Source of the DNA: Nocardioides furvisabuli
Lineage (GTDB): Bacteria; Actinomycetota; Actinomycetes; Propionibacteriales; Nocardioidaceae
Length of the DNA: 64,000 nucleotides
Assembly (NCBI RefSeq): GCF_021083185.1
Contig: NZ_JAIGQB010000004.1
Location: 62,001-126,000 of the forward strand
Reading direction: 5' to 3'
The notes under the pieces are model-generated. The model was not told where the DNA came from. It saw nothing but the letters and a program-made list of their open reading frames with translations, and made no database searches. Below, one piece after another: positions 53,607 to 61,444 of this stretch (position 1 is its first letter; every line of letters begins with the position of its first letter). A program made the position numbers and the translations under genes.

Positions 53607-53924
53607 ATGATCCTCTCGGAAGACCTCAGCCTCGACCGCTCCGCCCACGACGCGGCCTCGTCCTCGATGTCCGCGCGCCTCGCCGAGCTCGACCAGCGCC
53701 GCCGTGCCGCAGCCGCCACGGTCGACGCGCTGCTCTCCTCCTGGCGGGGGGACGCCGCGACGCACTTCTCCTCGCGCTGGCAGGAGTGGGACCGTGCCGC
53801 CAACGGCGTCGTCGACGCGCTGTCCGCCCTGCTCGGCGCGATCGACCTCGCGCGGCGCGACCTCGAGGCCTCCGACACCGGCAGCGCGGTGCGCGGCGAC
53901 GAGCTCACGGGGCGGCTCGGATGA
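53607..53924 (+). CDS. WXG100-like small helical protein
   Basis: This 105-residue protein is predicted to be a helical hairpin with the turn motif W46-R-G48 (LLSSWRGDAATHFSSRW), matching the WXG100 family of type VII secretion substrates. The stop overlaps the next gene as ATGA. GGAG lies just before the ATG. No EccC or other secretion machinery is in the window. Confidence 0.8.
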   Translation: MILSEDLSLDRSAHDAASSSMSARLAELDQRRRAAAATVDALLSSWRGDAATHFSSRWQEWDRAANGVVDALSALLGAIDLARRDLEASDTGSAVRGDELTGRLG

Positions 53925-54220
53925 CGGCGTACGACGTCGACCTCGACGAGCTGCGCGCTGCGGTCCTCGAGCTGGCGGACTGCCAGCGCGGGCTGCTGGC
54001 CCTCGCCGGCGAGGTCGACACGGCACAGGAGCAGCTCGTTGCCGGATGGACCGGCCTCGCGACCTGCGCCGAGGCGACGGCGTACGACGGCTGGCGCCGC
54101 GGCTGTGCGGACATGGTCACCGCCCTCGCGGCGTTGCGCGCGATCGCCGAGGCCGCGGACGGGCGCTACTCCCACGCCGTCGAGTCGACGGTCGCGCTCT
54201 GGCACCAGGTCGGCGCCTGA
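53921..54220 (+). CDS. WXG100-like small helical protein
   Basis: This 99-residue protein resembles its upstream neighbour in size and helical pattern, with the turn motif W43-T-G45 (LVAGWTGLATCAEA). Overlap with the previous gene by 4 bp suggests the two form a heterodimer, as EsxA and EsxB do. It contains two or three cysteines, which is unusual for the family and might allow disulfide links outside the cell. Confidence 0.75.
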   Translation: MTAYDVDLDELRAAVLELADCQRGLLALAGEVDTAQEQLVAGWTGLATCAEATAYDGWRRGCADMVTALAALRAIAEAADGRYSHAVESTVALWHQVGA

Positions 54221-54310
54221 CAGTGGCCTACTCGCAAGGCCTGCTCTGGGTTTCCTCCAGACCTCCTCAATCGGCGCATGGGCCTCCCCAGCTCTGGGCA
54301 GGAGAACCGC

Positions 54311-54592
54311 GTGATCCCCGTAGGAAGCTTCGACCACGACCGTGTCGCGCAGGCCGCGATGACGGCGCGCCGCGCTGCACGGACGAGCGCGGTCGAGGCA
54401 TCCCGGAGGGAGGCGGAGGCGGTCCTCCAGCGGCTCCTCGAGCAGTGGCGCGCCGACGACGTGGCCGGCACCACGACGGCGTACCTCTGGGACACCACGG
54501 CGATGGAGGCGATCGACGCCCTGTCCACGCTGCTGGCGCAGGTCGACCTCGCGCACGGCCCTCCGCTGATCAGCCAGCGCACGCACTCGTGA
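54311..54592 (+). CDS. Small helical protein, WXG100-related
   Basis: This 93-residue protein has the same two-helix pattern, with W46-R-A in place of WXG (LLEQWRADDVAG). The GTG at 54311 is preferred because GGAG lies 6 bases upstream; an ATG at 54278 would add eleven residues. It follows the WXG pair by 90 bp and is probably a diverged third member. The function is unknown. Confidence 0.6.
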   Translation: MIPVGSFDHDRVAQAAMTARRAARTSAVEASRREAEAVLQRLLEQWRADDVAGTTTAYLWDTTAMEAIDALSTLLAQVDLAHGPPLISQRTHS

Positions 54593-54639
54593 TCCCCGGA
54601 CTCCGCCCGCGCTGACCACCTCCCGGCGATACTCGTCGG

Positions 54640-55377
54640 GTGCCCCGCCGCCACCGCTCGACGTCCGTCTCGGCCGTCCTCACCGTGGCGCTGGTGGCGG
54701 CGATCGTGCTGCTCCACCCCTCGTCGCAGATGCAGGGCGTGCGACGCCTCGTCGGTCTCGGGCAGGAGCGCGTGCTGCCCGCGCCGCCGATCGAGTCGCT
54801 CGGTGGGGCGTACGCCTTCTCCGCGACCCAGCCCGGCTCCGGGGCGCCCGTCGGGTGGGACCCGTGCTCGGAGGTCGAGTACGCCGTCAACCCGGCCGGG
54901 ATGCCCGAGGGCATGCGACCGATCGTCGAGCGCGCGGTCGACCGGATCTCCGCTGCCACCGGGCTCGTCTTCGAGGACGCCGGCGACACGGACCGACGCC
55001 CGTTCACCGGCCCGCTCGTGCGGCTCGGCGGCGGGCGACCGGTGGTGATCGGCTGGGGCGACGACGCGGAGTTCCCCGGCCTGGCCGGTCCGGTCGCGGG
55101 TCTCGGTGGGGCGGCCGCGGAGGACGGCGCCCAGGGCCGGCGCTACTACGTGACCGGCGGGATCGTGCTCGACGTGGAGGCCTTCACCGACGCGGCGGTG
55201 GCCCAGCAGCCGCGGATGGTGGAGGCCATCGTGGTGCACGAGCTCGCCCACGTGGTCGGCCTCGACCACGTGGCGGAGCCGATGGAGCTGATGTACGCCG
55301 ACAACACCGGTCAGGTGGAGCTGGGGCCGGGCGACCGCGAGGGCCTGGCGCGCCTCGGGTCGGTGCCCTGCGGCTGA
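54640..55377 (+). CDS. Metzincin-like zinc protease
   Basis: This 245-residue protein has an N-terminal membrane or signal helix (residues 9-26) and the zinc-binding signature HELAHVVGLDH at residues 200-210, with a Met-turn (ELMY) at 216-219, as in matrixin-like metzincins. It should be outside the cell or membrane-anchored. All three zinc-ligand histidines are present. The GTG start lies 47 bp after the third WXG-like gene, so it may belong to that cluster. Confidence 0.85.
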   Translation: MPRRHRSTSVSAVLTVALVAAIVLLHPSSQMQGVRRLVGLGQERVLPAPPIESLGGAYAFSATQPGSGAPVGWDPCSEVEYAVNPAGMPEGMRPIVERAVDRISAATGLVFEDAGDTDRRPFTGPLVRLGGGRPVVIGWGDDAEFPGLAGPVAGLGGAAAEDGAQGRRYYVTGGIVLDVEAFTDAAVAQQPRMVEAIVVHELAHVVGLDHVAEPMELMYADNTGQVELGPGDREGLARLGSVPCG

Positions 55378-55398
55378 CACCTCAGCCGGCGGGACGGC

Positions 55399-55620
55399 TC
55401 AGAGGTGGTGCAGCTTCGCGAAGGGCGGGGTGATCCGGTAGGCCTGCGAGCCGAAGTCGACCGTGACCGCGTGGCTGTCGACCTTGACGACCTTGCCGAG
55501 GCCGTACATGTCGTGGCTGACCCGGTCGTCCACGTCGAAGACCTTGATCTCCGCCTCCGCCGCAGGCTTGAACGGGCTGCTCTTCAGGTGCTTCGGCCGT
55601 GAGCCGCTCGAGGAGGTCAT
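55399..55620 (-). CDS. Small conserved protein with Tudor-like domain
   Basis: This 73-residue protein has a short disordered N-terminus, then VFDVDDRVSHDMYGLGKVV and HAVTVDFGSQAYRI. That pattern resembles the Tudor-like domain at the C-terminus of UvrD/PcrA helicases, which contacts RNA polymerase. It is probably a single-domain relative; the function is unknown. The ATG at 55620 is preceded by GAGG-type sequence, and 15 more codons are open upstream. Confidence 0.7.
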   Translation of the reverse strand: MTSSSGSRPKHLKSSPFKPAAEAEIKVFDVDDRVSHDMYGLGKVVKVDSHAVTVDFGSQAYRITPPFAKLHHL

Positions 55621-55666
55621 TTGACCCAAGTATGCACCCGCAGCGGTGATCCTGCTCCTTCTCACC

Positions 55667-56413
55667 TCAGGTGGGCGCGACCACGCCCGGCCGGACGCAG
55701 GCGGCGTACACCCCCAGCACCGGCTCCCCCGCGGCGTTCGTCGGACGCGAGCCGACCAGCGCCCTCAGCAGGCGGAGGTCCTTCTCGCCGGTGTCGGGGT
55801 CGTGGTCGACGACCGCGCACCGCGGCACCGGTGGGCCGACCCGCAGATGGGCGGCGCCCACCCCGCGCTCGGCGCCGAGCCAGGTGTCCTCGACGTAGGG
55901 CTCGTCGGTCTCCACGACGAGGGTGCAGCGGAACCGGGCAGCCTCGACGGGGCGACCCAGGCGCTCGGCCAGGTCACCCAGGGTCGCGGTGCCGACGAGG
56001 GTGACGGGGTCGCCGAACACCACCCCGCCGCGCGGTGCGGCAGCCAGGCGTACGTCCGTGCCGAGGAAGCGCGACACCAGCGACGCGTGCGGCCCCTCGG
56101 TCAGCGTGAGCTCGACCGGGCGACCCCAGTAGTCGCACGTCACCGTCTCTCCCGACGCCTCCGGCACCGCGTCGACGGACGACCCGTCGGGCAGCGTGAG
56201 GGCGAGGCTGCCGTCGTCGACCGAGGCGACGACGGCCATCAGCGACGGATGCTGGACCGTGCGCAGCACCCGCCGCGCGTGGACGTCGACCAGGCACCAC
56301 GCGCGGTCGCCCACTGCGCCCCGCTCGTCGAGCTCCAGGCGTCGCGCCGGGAGGTGCCGCATCCCCTTGACCGGCGCGAATCCGGCGCTGCGGGCGACGA
56401 GATCGGCGGGCAT
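55667..56413 (-). CDS. MOSC domain protein
   Basis: This 248-residue protein has an MOSC N-terminal barrel (GFAPVKGMRHLPARRLELDE) and the MOSC domain proper, with RFRCTLVVETDEPYVED and PVPRCAVVDHDPDTGEKD. Such proteins handle molybdenum cofactor-bound sulfur or reduce N-hydroxylated substrates. The cysteine in RFRC or RCAV may hold the cofactor. It stands alone, 46 bp from the Tudor-like gene. Confidence 0.88.
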   Translation of the reverse strand: MPADLVARSAGFAPVKGMRHLPARRLELDERGAVGDRAWCLVDVHARRVLRTVQHPSLMAVVASVDDGSLALTLPDGSSVDAVPEASGETVTCDYWGRPVELTLTEGPHASLVSRFLGTDVRLAAAPRGGVVFGDPVTLVGTATLGDLAERLGRPVEAARFRCTLVVETDEPYVEDTWLGAERGVGAAHLRVGPPVPRCAVVDHDPDTGEKDLRLLRALVGSRPTNAAGEPVLGVYAACVRPGVVAPT

Positions 56414-56462
56414 GGGCCCATCGTGTCAGCCCTCGGTCAGGAGTCCGCGGACGTCCATCGGC

Positions 56463-56702
56463 TCACTCCGCCGGCGTCGCGGACCTGACCTGCGGCGTCG
56501 CCGAGTGCTCGTCCTTGAGGCCGTCGATCTCGGCGAGGATGCGCGAGCGCTCCTCCTCGTCGAGCGACACCTTCGCCTCGCGCAGGCCCTCGTCGAGCTG
56601 CTGCGCAATGGTGCTGTCCTCGGCGCTGTACTGGTAGGAGCTCACGTCGTCGACCACCCGCTGGGCCGCTTCGACCGCTGCCTGCTGCGCTTCGTCCGTC
56701 AT
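56463..56702 (-). CDS. Small hypothetical protein
   Basis: This 79-residue acidic protein is mostly helical (AAVEAAQRVVDDVSSYQY and LDEGLREAKVSLDEEERSRIL). No family was recognised. The ATG at 56702 is the first start giving the acidic N-terminus; the frame is open 11 codons upstream. It follows the thermonuclease gene on the same strand with a repeat between, and precedes the MOSC gene by 49 bp. Confidence 0.55.
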   Translation of the reverse strand: MTDEAQQAAVEAAQRVVDDVSSYQYSAEDSTIAQQLDEGLREAKVSLDEEERSRILAEIDGLKDEHSATPQVRSATPAE

Positions 56703-56781
56703 GCCCCCACCGTCGACGACGGGTCGTCCACGCACAACGCCCGTCAGGGTGGGCAGCGTCCATCGCCGAGCGATCAGCTCG

Positions 56782-56824
56782 CTGGTCGAGCAGCCGGCGA
56801 GGAACCAGCCGGCGTATCGAGACC
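56782..56824. repeat. Dispersed repeat copy, GGTCGAGCAGCC type
   Basis: CTGGTCGAGCAGCC at 56782-56795 is identical to the left arm of the element at 33340-33353. It continues through GGCGAGGAACCAGCC to TATCGAGACC at about 56815-56824, which imperfectly pairs with it. It lies just downstream of the thermonuclease gene and may terminate its transcript. Confidence 0.55.
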
Positions 56825-56831
56825 TACCCGG

Positions 56832-57743
56832 TCAGCAGGGGTACCAGATGACGCCGCCAGGCTCGTAGCAGCGCGGTCCGGTGTAGGACTGCGGGACGCC
56901 CGGAGGCCACCAACCGTTGTTCGTGTTGTTCGAGCCCGAGTTCGTGTTGCTGCTGGTCGTGTTGCTCGAGCTGCTCAGCACTGCGTTCCGCTGGCGCTTC
57001 TTCGCCGCCCGCACGCTCGCCACGCGGCGCAGGAGCGGCGTTCGGATGCTCTTCGTGTACGCCGTGAACCATGCCGACTGGATCCCGTAGCGGGACGCCG
57101 CGGCGAGGGCGAGCAACCCCGCCGCCTGCGCGAGCTTGCGGTTCACCGCGTCGTACTGGGCGCGAGTTCGTACCGGCATCGCCTGAGCTTGGCTCACAGC
57201 TGCTCCCGCCCGCTTGGCGCGTGACACCGGCGTGCACGACCGGCGCGGGCTGAACATGCCGACGCCTGCGCGCCTCGCGCGACCTGCAGCCGCTGCGACC
57301 CGGCCGTAGTAGGCGCTGTTGGGGGCAATGCTCAGCGGGAATCCGAGCCCGCTCTCGGCCAGCGACACCGAGAGCCACTCACCGGCAGTCGGCCGCACGA
57401 GCGCGAGCAGACGGTCGTACGGGTCCCGAAGATCGCGGTCGTAGCGGAGCTCGATGGTCTGACCACTCGGCAGCTCACGGGCGGTGAAGGCTGTCGCTCG
57501 GTCGGCCATGCAGGTGCCTACCTCCGGGGTGTCGACGTTGAGGAACCGGATGCGCTCCTCAGCGCCTCCCACCGTCGCGACGATGGTGTCGCCGTCGGCC
57601 ACACGAATCACGACGCCATCGTCCGCCGGGGCGACGGCGGCCGCCGACGAGATCGCTGTCGGAGCAAGTGACGATGCCGCGAGGAGAGTGAGCAGCGAAA
57701 GTGCGCGCGCGGTGGTGCGGAAGGGCCTTGGACGAGAGGGCAC
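56832..57743 (-). CDS. Secreted thermonuclease-like protein with Ser/Asn-rich tail
   Basis: This 303-residue protein has a signal peptide (about residues 1-37) and a staphylococcal nuclease domain with VADGDTIVA, RFLNVDTPEVG and DRLLALVRP in the expected order. A basic helical region follows. The C-terminus has a serine-asparagine linker (SSSSNTTSSNTNSGSNNTNN), then WWPPGVPQ and a terminal segment with two cysteines. The tail may bind the wall or a glycan. The GTG at 57743 starts the signal peptide. Asparagine codons are far more common here than in its neighbours. Confidence 0.85.
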   Translation of the reverse strand: MPSRPRPFRTTARALSLLTLLAASSLAPTAISSAAAVAPADDGVVIRVADGDTIVATVGGAEERIRFLNVDTPEVGTCMADRATAFTARELPSGQTIELRYDRDLRDPYDRLLALVRPTAGEWLSVSLAESGLGFPLSIAPNSAYYGRVAAAAGRARRAGVGMFSPRRSCTPVSRAKRAGAAVSQAQAMPVRTRAQYDAVNRKLAQAAGLLALAAASRYGIQSAWFTAYTKSIRTPLLRRVASVRAAKKRQRNAVLSSSSNTTSSNTNSGSNNTNNGWWPPGVPQSYTGPRCYEPGGVIWYPC

Positions 57744-57835
57744 AGGTGTTCCATTCTCATGTGTGGGAGGAGAGGGGCAATCCCATCAGTCGGGACCGAC
57801 ACCGTCCTCGGGTCGCCCCAGATGTGACCCAGGCC

Positions 57836-58969
57836 TCATGCCTCCGGTGCCGCCGTCTCCCTCCAGAACGCCTCCAGCACCCCCGCCGGCTCCGGTCCCC
57901 CGAGCTCGACCTGGGTGAGGACCACGCTGACCGTGGCGTGCTGCGGGTCGACGTACGCCGCGGTGCCGGTGCCGCCCACCCAGCCGTAGCGGCCGACGAC
58001 GTTCCACGGCTGCCGGACCGAGGTGTCGACGCCGCCGCCGAAGCCCCACCCCTGCCCGTCGAGGAAGAAGCCCGCCATCTCGCGCTGCTGCGCGGTGGTG
58101 TGGTCGGTCATCATCCGCCGCACCGACATCGGCTGGAGCAGTCCGTCTCCCCCGGCGAGCAGCATCCGCCCGAAGGCGACCAAGTCGTCGGCGGTGGTGA
58201 CGATCCCGCCGGCCCCGGAGGCGAAGGCGGGCGGCGCGGCGAAAGCGCCGTCCGGCTCGTCGGTGACGGTGAGCCGGCCGTCGCGGTGGCCGAAGAGCGT
58301 GGTGAAGCGGTCGCGCTTCACGGCCGGCACGTGGAAGCCGCTGTCGACCATGCCCAGCGGCCCGAGCAGCCGCTCGGCCATCAGGTCCGCGAGGTCCTGA
58401 CCGCCCGCCCGCGCGAGCAGCACGCCGAGGACGTCGTACGACGCGTTGTAGGTCCACCCCTCGCCCGGCTGGTGGATGAGCGGGATGTCCGCGAGGCGGC
58501 GCATCCACTCGTCGGGTGCCGGCACCCCGCCGACGTCCCTCGACGCCTGTCCGAGCCGCTCGACGAGCAGCGGCACGACGGGCGACTCGACGGTCGCGAA
58601 CCCGTGGCCGGAGGTGCAGGTGAGGAGGTGGCGTGCGGTGATCGGCCGGCTGCACGCGACGGTGTCGCCGAGCGCGCTGGTCGGCGTACGCAGCACGCGC
58701 GGCTCGGCGAGCTCGGGCAGCAGCACGCCGACCGCGGCGTCGAGGTCGAGCAACCCGTCCTCGACGAGGAGCATCGCCAGCGCGGCGGTCAGCGGCTTGG
58801 TGATCGAGGCGCCGCGGAAGATCGAGTCGCGACGCATCGGCGCACCGTCCGGGCCCTGCTGGCCGAGCACCGCGACCTCCGCCTCGTCGCCGCGCGCGAC
58901 CAGTGCTACCAGGCCGGGGACCGCGCCGGAGACGACGTACGGGCGGAGTGCGGCGTCCAGGTCGGCCAT
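57836..58969 (-). CDS. Serine hydrolase, beta-lactamase family
   Basis: This 377-residue protein has the class C-type catalytic motif SITK (residues 55-58, serine 55 as nucleophile), tyrosine 174 in GWTYNASYDVLG, and GWVGGTG near residue 335 in the position of the third motif. Family members are esterases, D-aminopeptidases or related hydrolases, rarely true beta-lactamases. There is no signal peptide, so it is cytosolic. The ATG at 58969 is divergent from the kinase gene. Confidence 0.88.
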   Translation of the reverse strand: MADLDAALRPYVVSGAVPGLVALVARGDEAEVAVLGQQGPDGAPMRRDSIFRGASITKPLTAALAMLLVEDGLLDLDAAVGVLLPELAEPRVLRTPTSALGDTVACSRPITARHLLTCTSGHGFATVESPVVPLLVERLGQASRDVGGVPAPDEWMRRLADIPLIHQPGEGWTYNASYDVLGVLLARAGGQDLADLMAERLLGPLGMVDSGFHVPAVKRDRFTTLFGHRDGRLTVTDEPDGAFAAPPAFASGAGGIVTTADDLVAFGRMLLAGGDGLLQPMSVRRMMTDHTTAQQREMAGFFLDGQGWGFGGGVDTSVRQPWNVVGRYGWVGGTGTAAYVDPQHATVSVVLTQVELGGPEPAGVLEAFWRETAAPEA

Positions 58970-59067
58970 GGCTCGACGGTAGTCCCGGGAACAGGAAGCG
59001 GCGAGGCGTCGATGGAGGCGATGTCGGCGCCGCCACCGATCGCACCGGCCACCACTACGCTCGCCGC

Positions 59068-59721
59068 ATGGCCGCACCGCAGGTCCCGCGCGCGCTGGTC
59101 GACCGCGCCGAGTCCCTCCTCGACCGGTCGGATCGCGTGGTGCTCGGCATCACCGGCCCGCCCGGGTCGGGGAAGTCCACGCTCACCTCCGCGCTGCTCT
59201 CCGCCCTGGGCACACGGCTCGGCACCGACGCCGTCGCACACCTGCCGATGGACGGGTTCCACCTCGCAGACGTCCAGCTGGACCGGCTCGGCCTGCGTGA
59301 CCGCAAAGGCGCGCCCGAGACCTTTGACGTCGACGGCTACGTCGCAGCCCTCGCGCGGCTGCACTCCTCGCCGGCGTCCGTGCTCTACGTCCCGGGCTTC
59401 GAGCGGGACCTCGAGCAGCCGCTCGCCGGGGCCATCGCGATCCCGCCGTCGGCGCGGCTGGTCGTCACCGAGGGCAACTACCTCCTCCTGCCCGACGGCG
59501 GGTGGGAGCACGTACGCCCCCTGCTGGCCGAGGTGTGGTTCGTCGGGGTCGACGACGACGTACGCCGCCCCCGGTTGATCCGTCGGCACGTGGAGTTCGG
59601 CAAGTCGCCCGACGCCGCGCGGGCGTGGCTGGACCACGTCGACGAGCCGAACGCGCGCCTCGTCTCCTCGAGGCGCGATGCTGCCGACCTCGTCGTGGGA
59701 GCTCCTCCGCCGGGCGAGTAG
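59068..59721 (+). CDS. P-loop nucleoside/sugar kinase family protein
   Basis: This 217-residue kinase has Walker A GPPGSGKST (residues 30-38) and the uridine kinase/pantothenate kinase-like segment HLPMDGFHLADVQLDRLG, with VPGFERDLEQP and VTEGNYLLLPDGGW following. It closely resembles uncharacterised P-loop kinases related to phosphoribulokinase. The substrate is not known. It stands alone; the toxin gene begins 94 bp downstream. Confidence 0.85.
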   Translation: MAAPQVPRALVDRAESLLDRSDRVVLGITGPPGSGKSTLTSALLSALGTRLGTDAVAHLPMDGFHLADVQLDRLGLRDRKGAPETFDVDGYVAALARLHSSPASVLYVPGFERDLEQPLAGAIAIPPSARLVVTEGNYLLLPDGGWEHVRPLLAEVWFVGVDDDVRRPRLIRRHVEFGKSPDAARAWLDHVDEPNARLVSSRRDAADLVVGAPPPGE

Positions 59722-59755
59722 TCGCGCGTGCCTCGCCGGTCGAAGGACCGCCCGT

Positions 59756-59781
59756 TGTCCACAGATCCGTCGCGAGGGGTG
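59756..59781 (+). promoter_or_regulatory. Conserved upstream block, copy 2 (before the toxin gene)
   Basis: TGTCCACAGAT (59756-59766) and AGGGGTG (59775-59781) with an 8-base gap match the block upstream of the WXG100-like genes (53546-53571) in words and spacing. The preceding T makes TTGTCCACA, which also equals the actinobacterial DnaA box. The toxin start is 34 bases downstream. Confidence 0.55.
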
Positions 59782-59815
59782 CCGTCACGCGGGCCGACTC
59801 CGTGAGGGTGGAGGC

Positions 59816-61138
59816 GTGCGGATCAGTGTCGAGTGCGGGGGCTACGCCGAAGCGGCGCGCGTGTGCCGGACCGCCAACCACGTCGCCGCGCTCCTCACCG
59901 AGTCGCTGGCCGGCAAGCTGGGTGGGTACGCCGCGATGGCGGGCGACGACGCCACCAGCAGCGACTTCTCCGCCGCCTACGACCCGGCCGCGCGCGAAGC
60001 CGTGGGCGCCCTGGCCGACCTCACCCACGCCCTGATCGGGCTCGGGCGGCTCGTCGACCTCAGTGGCCGGCTCCATGCCCGAGCCGAGACAGACGCCGCC
60101 GGGACCAGGACGAACGCCTACACCGGCGGCGGCCTCGACGCGGAGGCGTTCCTCCGCGTCTCCCCCGACCCGCCACCCTCCAGCCTGGGCGGGTCGGTCG
60201 CCACGGGACTCGGCGAGGTCCACGCGTGGATCCTCGACCAGGTCGAGGGTTTCGTGTGGCCGGGCGCGGATGTCGACCGGCTCCGCGACGCGGCGGACTG
60301 CTGGCGGCTTAGGAGTGGTTCGGTCGCCGACCTCACCGGCCATCTCGACGCGATCAGCCGCCTGATGGCCCACCAGCTGTCCCCCGAGATCCCGATCGCC
60401 CTGTCCGCGATCGCCGACCTGCGATCGCTCGTCGAGGACACCGCCGACCAACTCCTCGCGCTCGCCGACGCGTGCGACGACTACGCGGCGGCGGTCGAGG
60501 ACACGCGTGCCCGCACCCGCTCGCTGCTCGCCGAGATCGGCCAGATGGTCGTCGAGGAGGTCGCCCTCACCGCGATCGTCGCCGGCATCACCGGTGGTCT
60601 CGGCGGTGGCGTCAAGGCAGCTGCCGCCCTCGCCCGCATCCGCGCCCAGGCGCCGCGTTTCCACGCCCTCCTGAGCGCCCTGCGCGCGGTCGTCGCGGCC
60701 ACCGCGTCGCGGCTGCGGACAGCCGAGGACCGGCTGGTGCGGGCGCGCGACGGGTTCGGCAGGTTCGTCCGTGCGCCGGTCCGGGACGAGCGCGGGGAGA
60801 TGGTGAATCCGCTGGGGTGGGGCGGACGGCTGACAGGCACAGAGCTGCAGCTCCAGCGCAAGTTCAAGCACGCTGGCGACTTCGGTGTCGACGGTCCCTG
60901 GAACCGCGACAACGCCGCTCGCTTCCAGACCGCACTGGTTGACTTCCTCCACCGAAAGGACGTCGAGGTACGCATCGGCACCATGCGTGGGCAACCCGGC
61001 GAGGTCACGTTTCACTACGATGCAACGACGCGCCAATGCGTCATGACCACGCCCACCGGAGCCTTCATCTCGGCCTGGAAGCTCAGCCCTCGGCAGTTGC
61101 ACGCACTGATAGAGAAAGGACATCTCGGTGGCCAGTGA
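59816..61138 (+). CDS. Polymorphic toxin with colicin D-type tRNase domain
   Basis: This 440-residue protein has an N-terminal region (about 1-160) with MAGDDATSSDFSAAYDP, which resembles type VII-exported polymorphic toxins. A long helical middle follows, with a glycine-rich hydrophobic segment (VAGITGGLGGGVKAA). The last 100 residues match colicin D, which cuts the anticodon loop of arginine tRNAs. K349, K351 and H352 in QRKFKHAGDFG, and S419 and W421 in FISAWKLS, fit the colicin D active site; H to S is 67 residues, against 66 in colicin D as I recall it. The GTG at 59816 follows GGTGGAGG. The immunity gene overlaps its end. Confidence 0.82.
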   Translation: MRISVECGGYAEAARVCRTANHVAALLTESLAGKLGGYAAMAGDDATSSDFSAAYDPAAREAVGALADLTHALIGLGRLVDLSGRLHARAETDAAGTRTNAYTGGGLDAEAFLRVSPDPPPSSLGGSVATGLGEVHAWILDQVEGFVWPGADVDRLRDAADCWRLRSGSVADLTGHLDAISRLMAHQLSPEIPIALSAIADLRSLVEDTADQLLALADACDDYAAAVEDTRARTRSLLAEIGQMVVEEVALTAIVAGITGGLGGGVKAAAALARIRAQAPRFHALLSALRAVVAATASRLRTAEDRLVRARDGFGRFVRAPVRDERGEMVNPLGWGGRLTGTELQLQRKFKHAGDFGVDGPWNRDNAARFQTALVDFLHRKDVEVRIGTMRGQPGEVTFHYDATTRQCVMTTPTGAFISAWKLSPRQLHALIEKGHLGGQ

Positions 61139-61406
61139 GGTTTCGCCGTTTCTCGGCGCCGTGCGTTCCCTCTTGGCGAGCACGAAGAGCGGAGAGGTCA
61201 GCCTCGCCGAGTTCGAGCCACGCTTCCTGCGGCTGCACTCCGAGATGCCGCTGAGCACGCCCGAACCCAGCGCCAAGGCGATCGAGGACCTGTTCTGGGT
61301 TGTCGAGGCCTTCGTCGTTGACCCCGCTATCAGGACGACGTCGGATCCGGACGAGCGCATGCTCCTCGCAAGGATCGACAACTGCCTGTCCCAGCTCGCG
61401 CGATAG
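61128..61406 (+). CDS. Colicin D-type immunity protein
   Basis: This 92-residue, acidic, helical protein overlaps the toxin gene by 11 bp, as immunity genes of polymorphic toxins often do. Its size is close to the colicin D immunity protein (87 residues), and the pattern FLRLHSEMP ... AIEDLFWVVEAFVVDP resembles the colicin immunity family. It should bind and block the toxin's C-terminal domain in the producing cell. The start is GTG with AAGGA 8 bases upstream. Confidence 0.75.
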   Translation: MASEVSPFLGAVRSLLASTKSGEVSLAEFEPRFLRLHSEMPLSTPEPSAKAIEDLFWVVEAFVVDPAIRTTSDPDERMLLARIDNCLSQLAR

Positions 61407-61444
61407 CGCCGCGCGCTCGTCAACGTGTCCGGCAGGATGCGTCC

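Noticed and set aside
57836..58969. Antibiotic-resistance beta-lactamase
   Set aside because: No signal peptide and overall pattern of a general serine hydrolase; resistance cannot be inferred.
59755..59763. Replication origin suggested by TTGTCCACA
   Set aside because: Only one exact DnaA box is present, without clustering or the dnaA-dnaN genes; the word is better explained as part of a block shared with another promoter.
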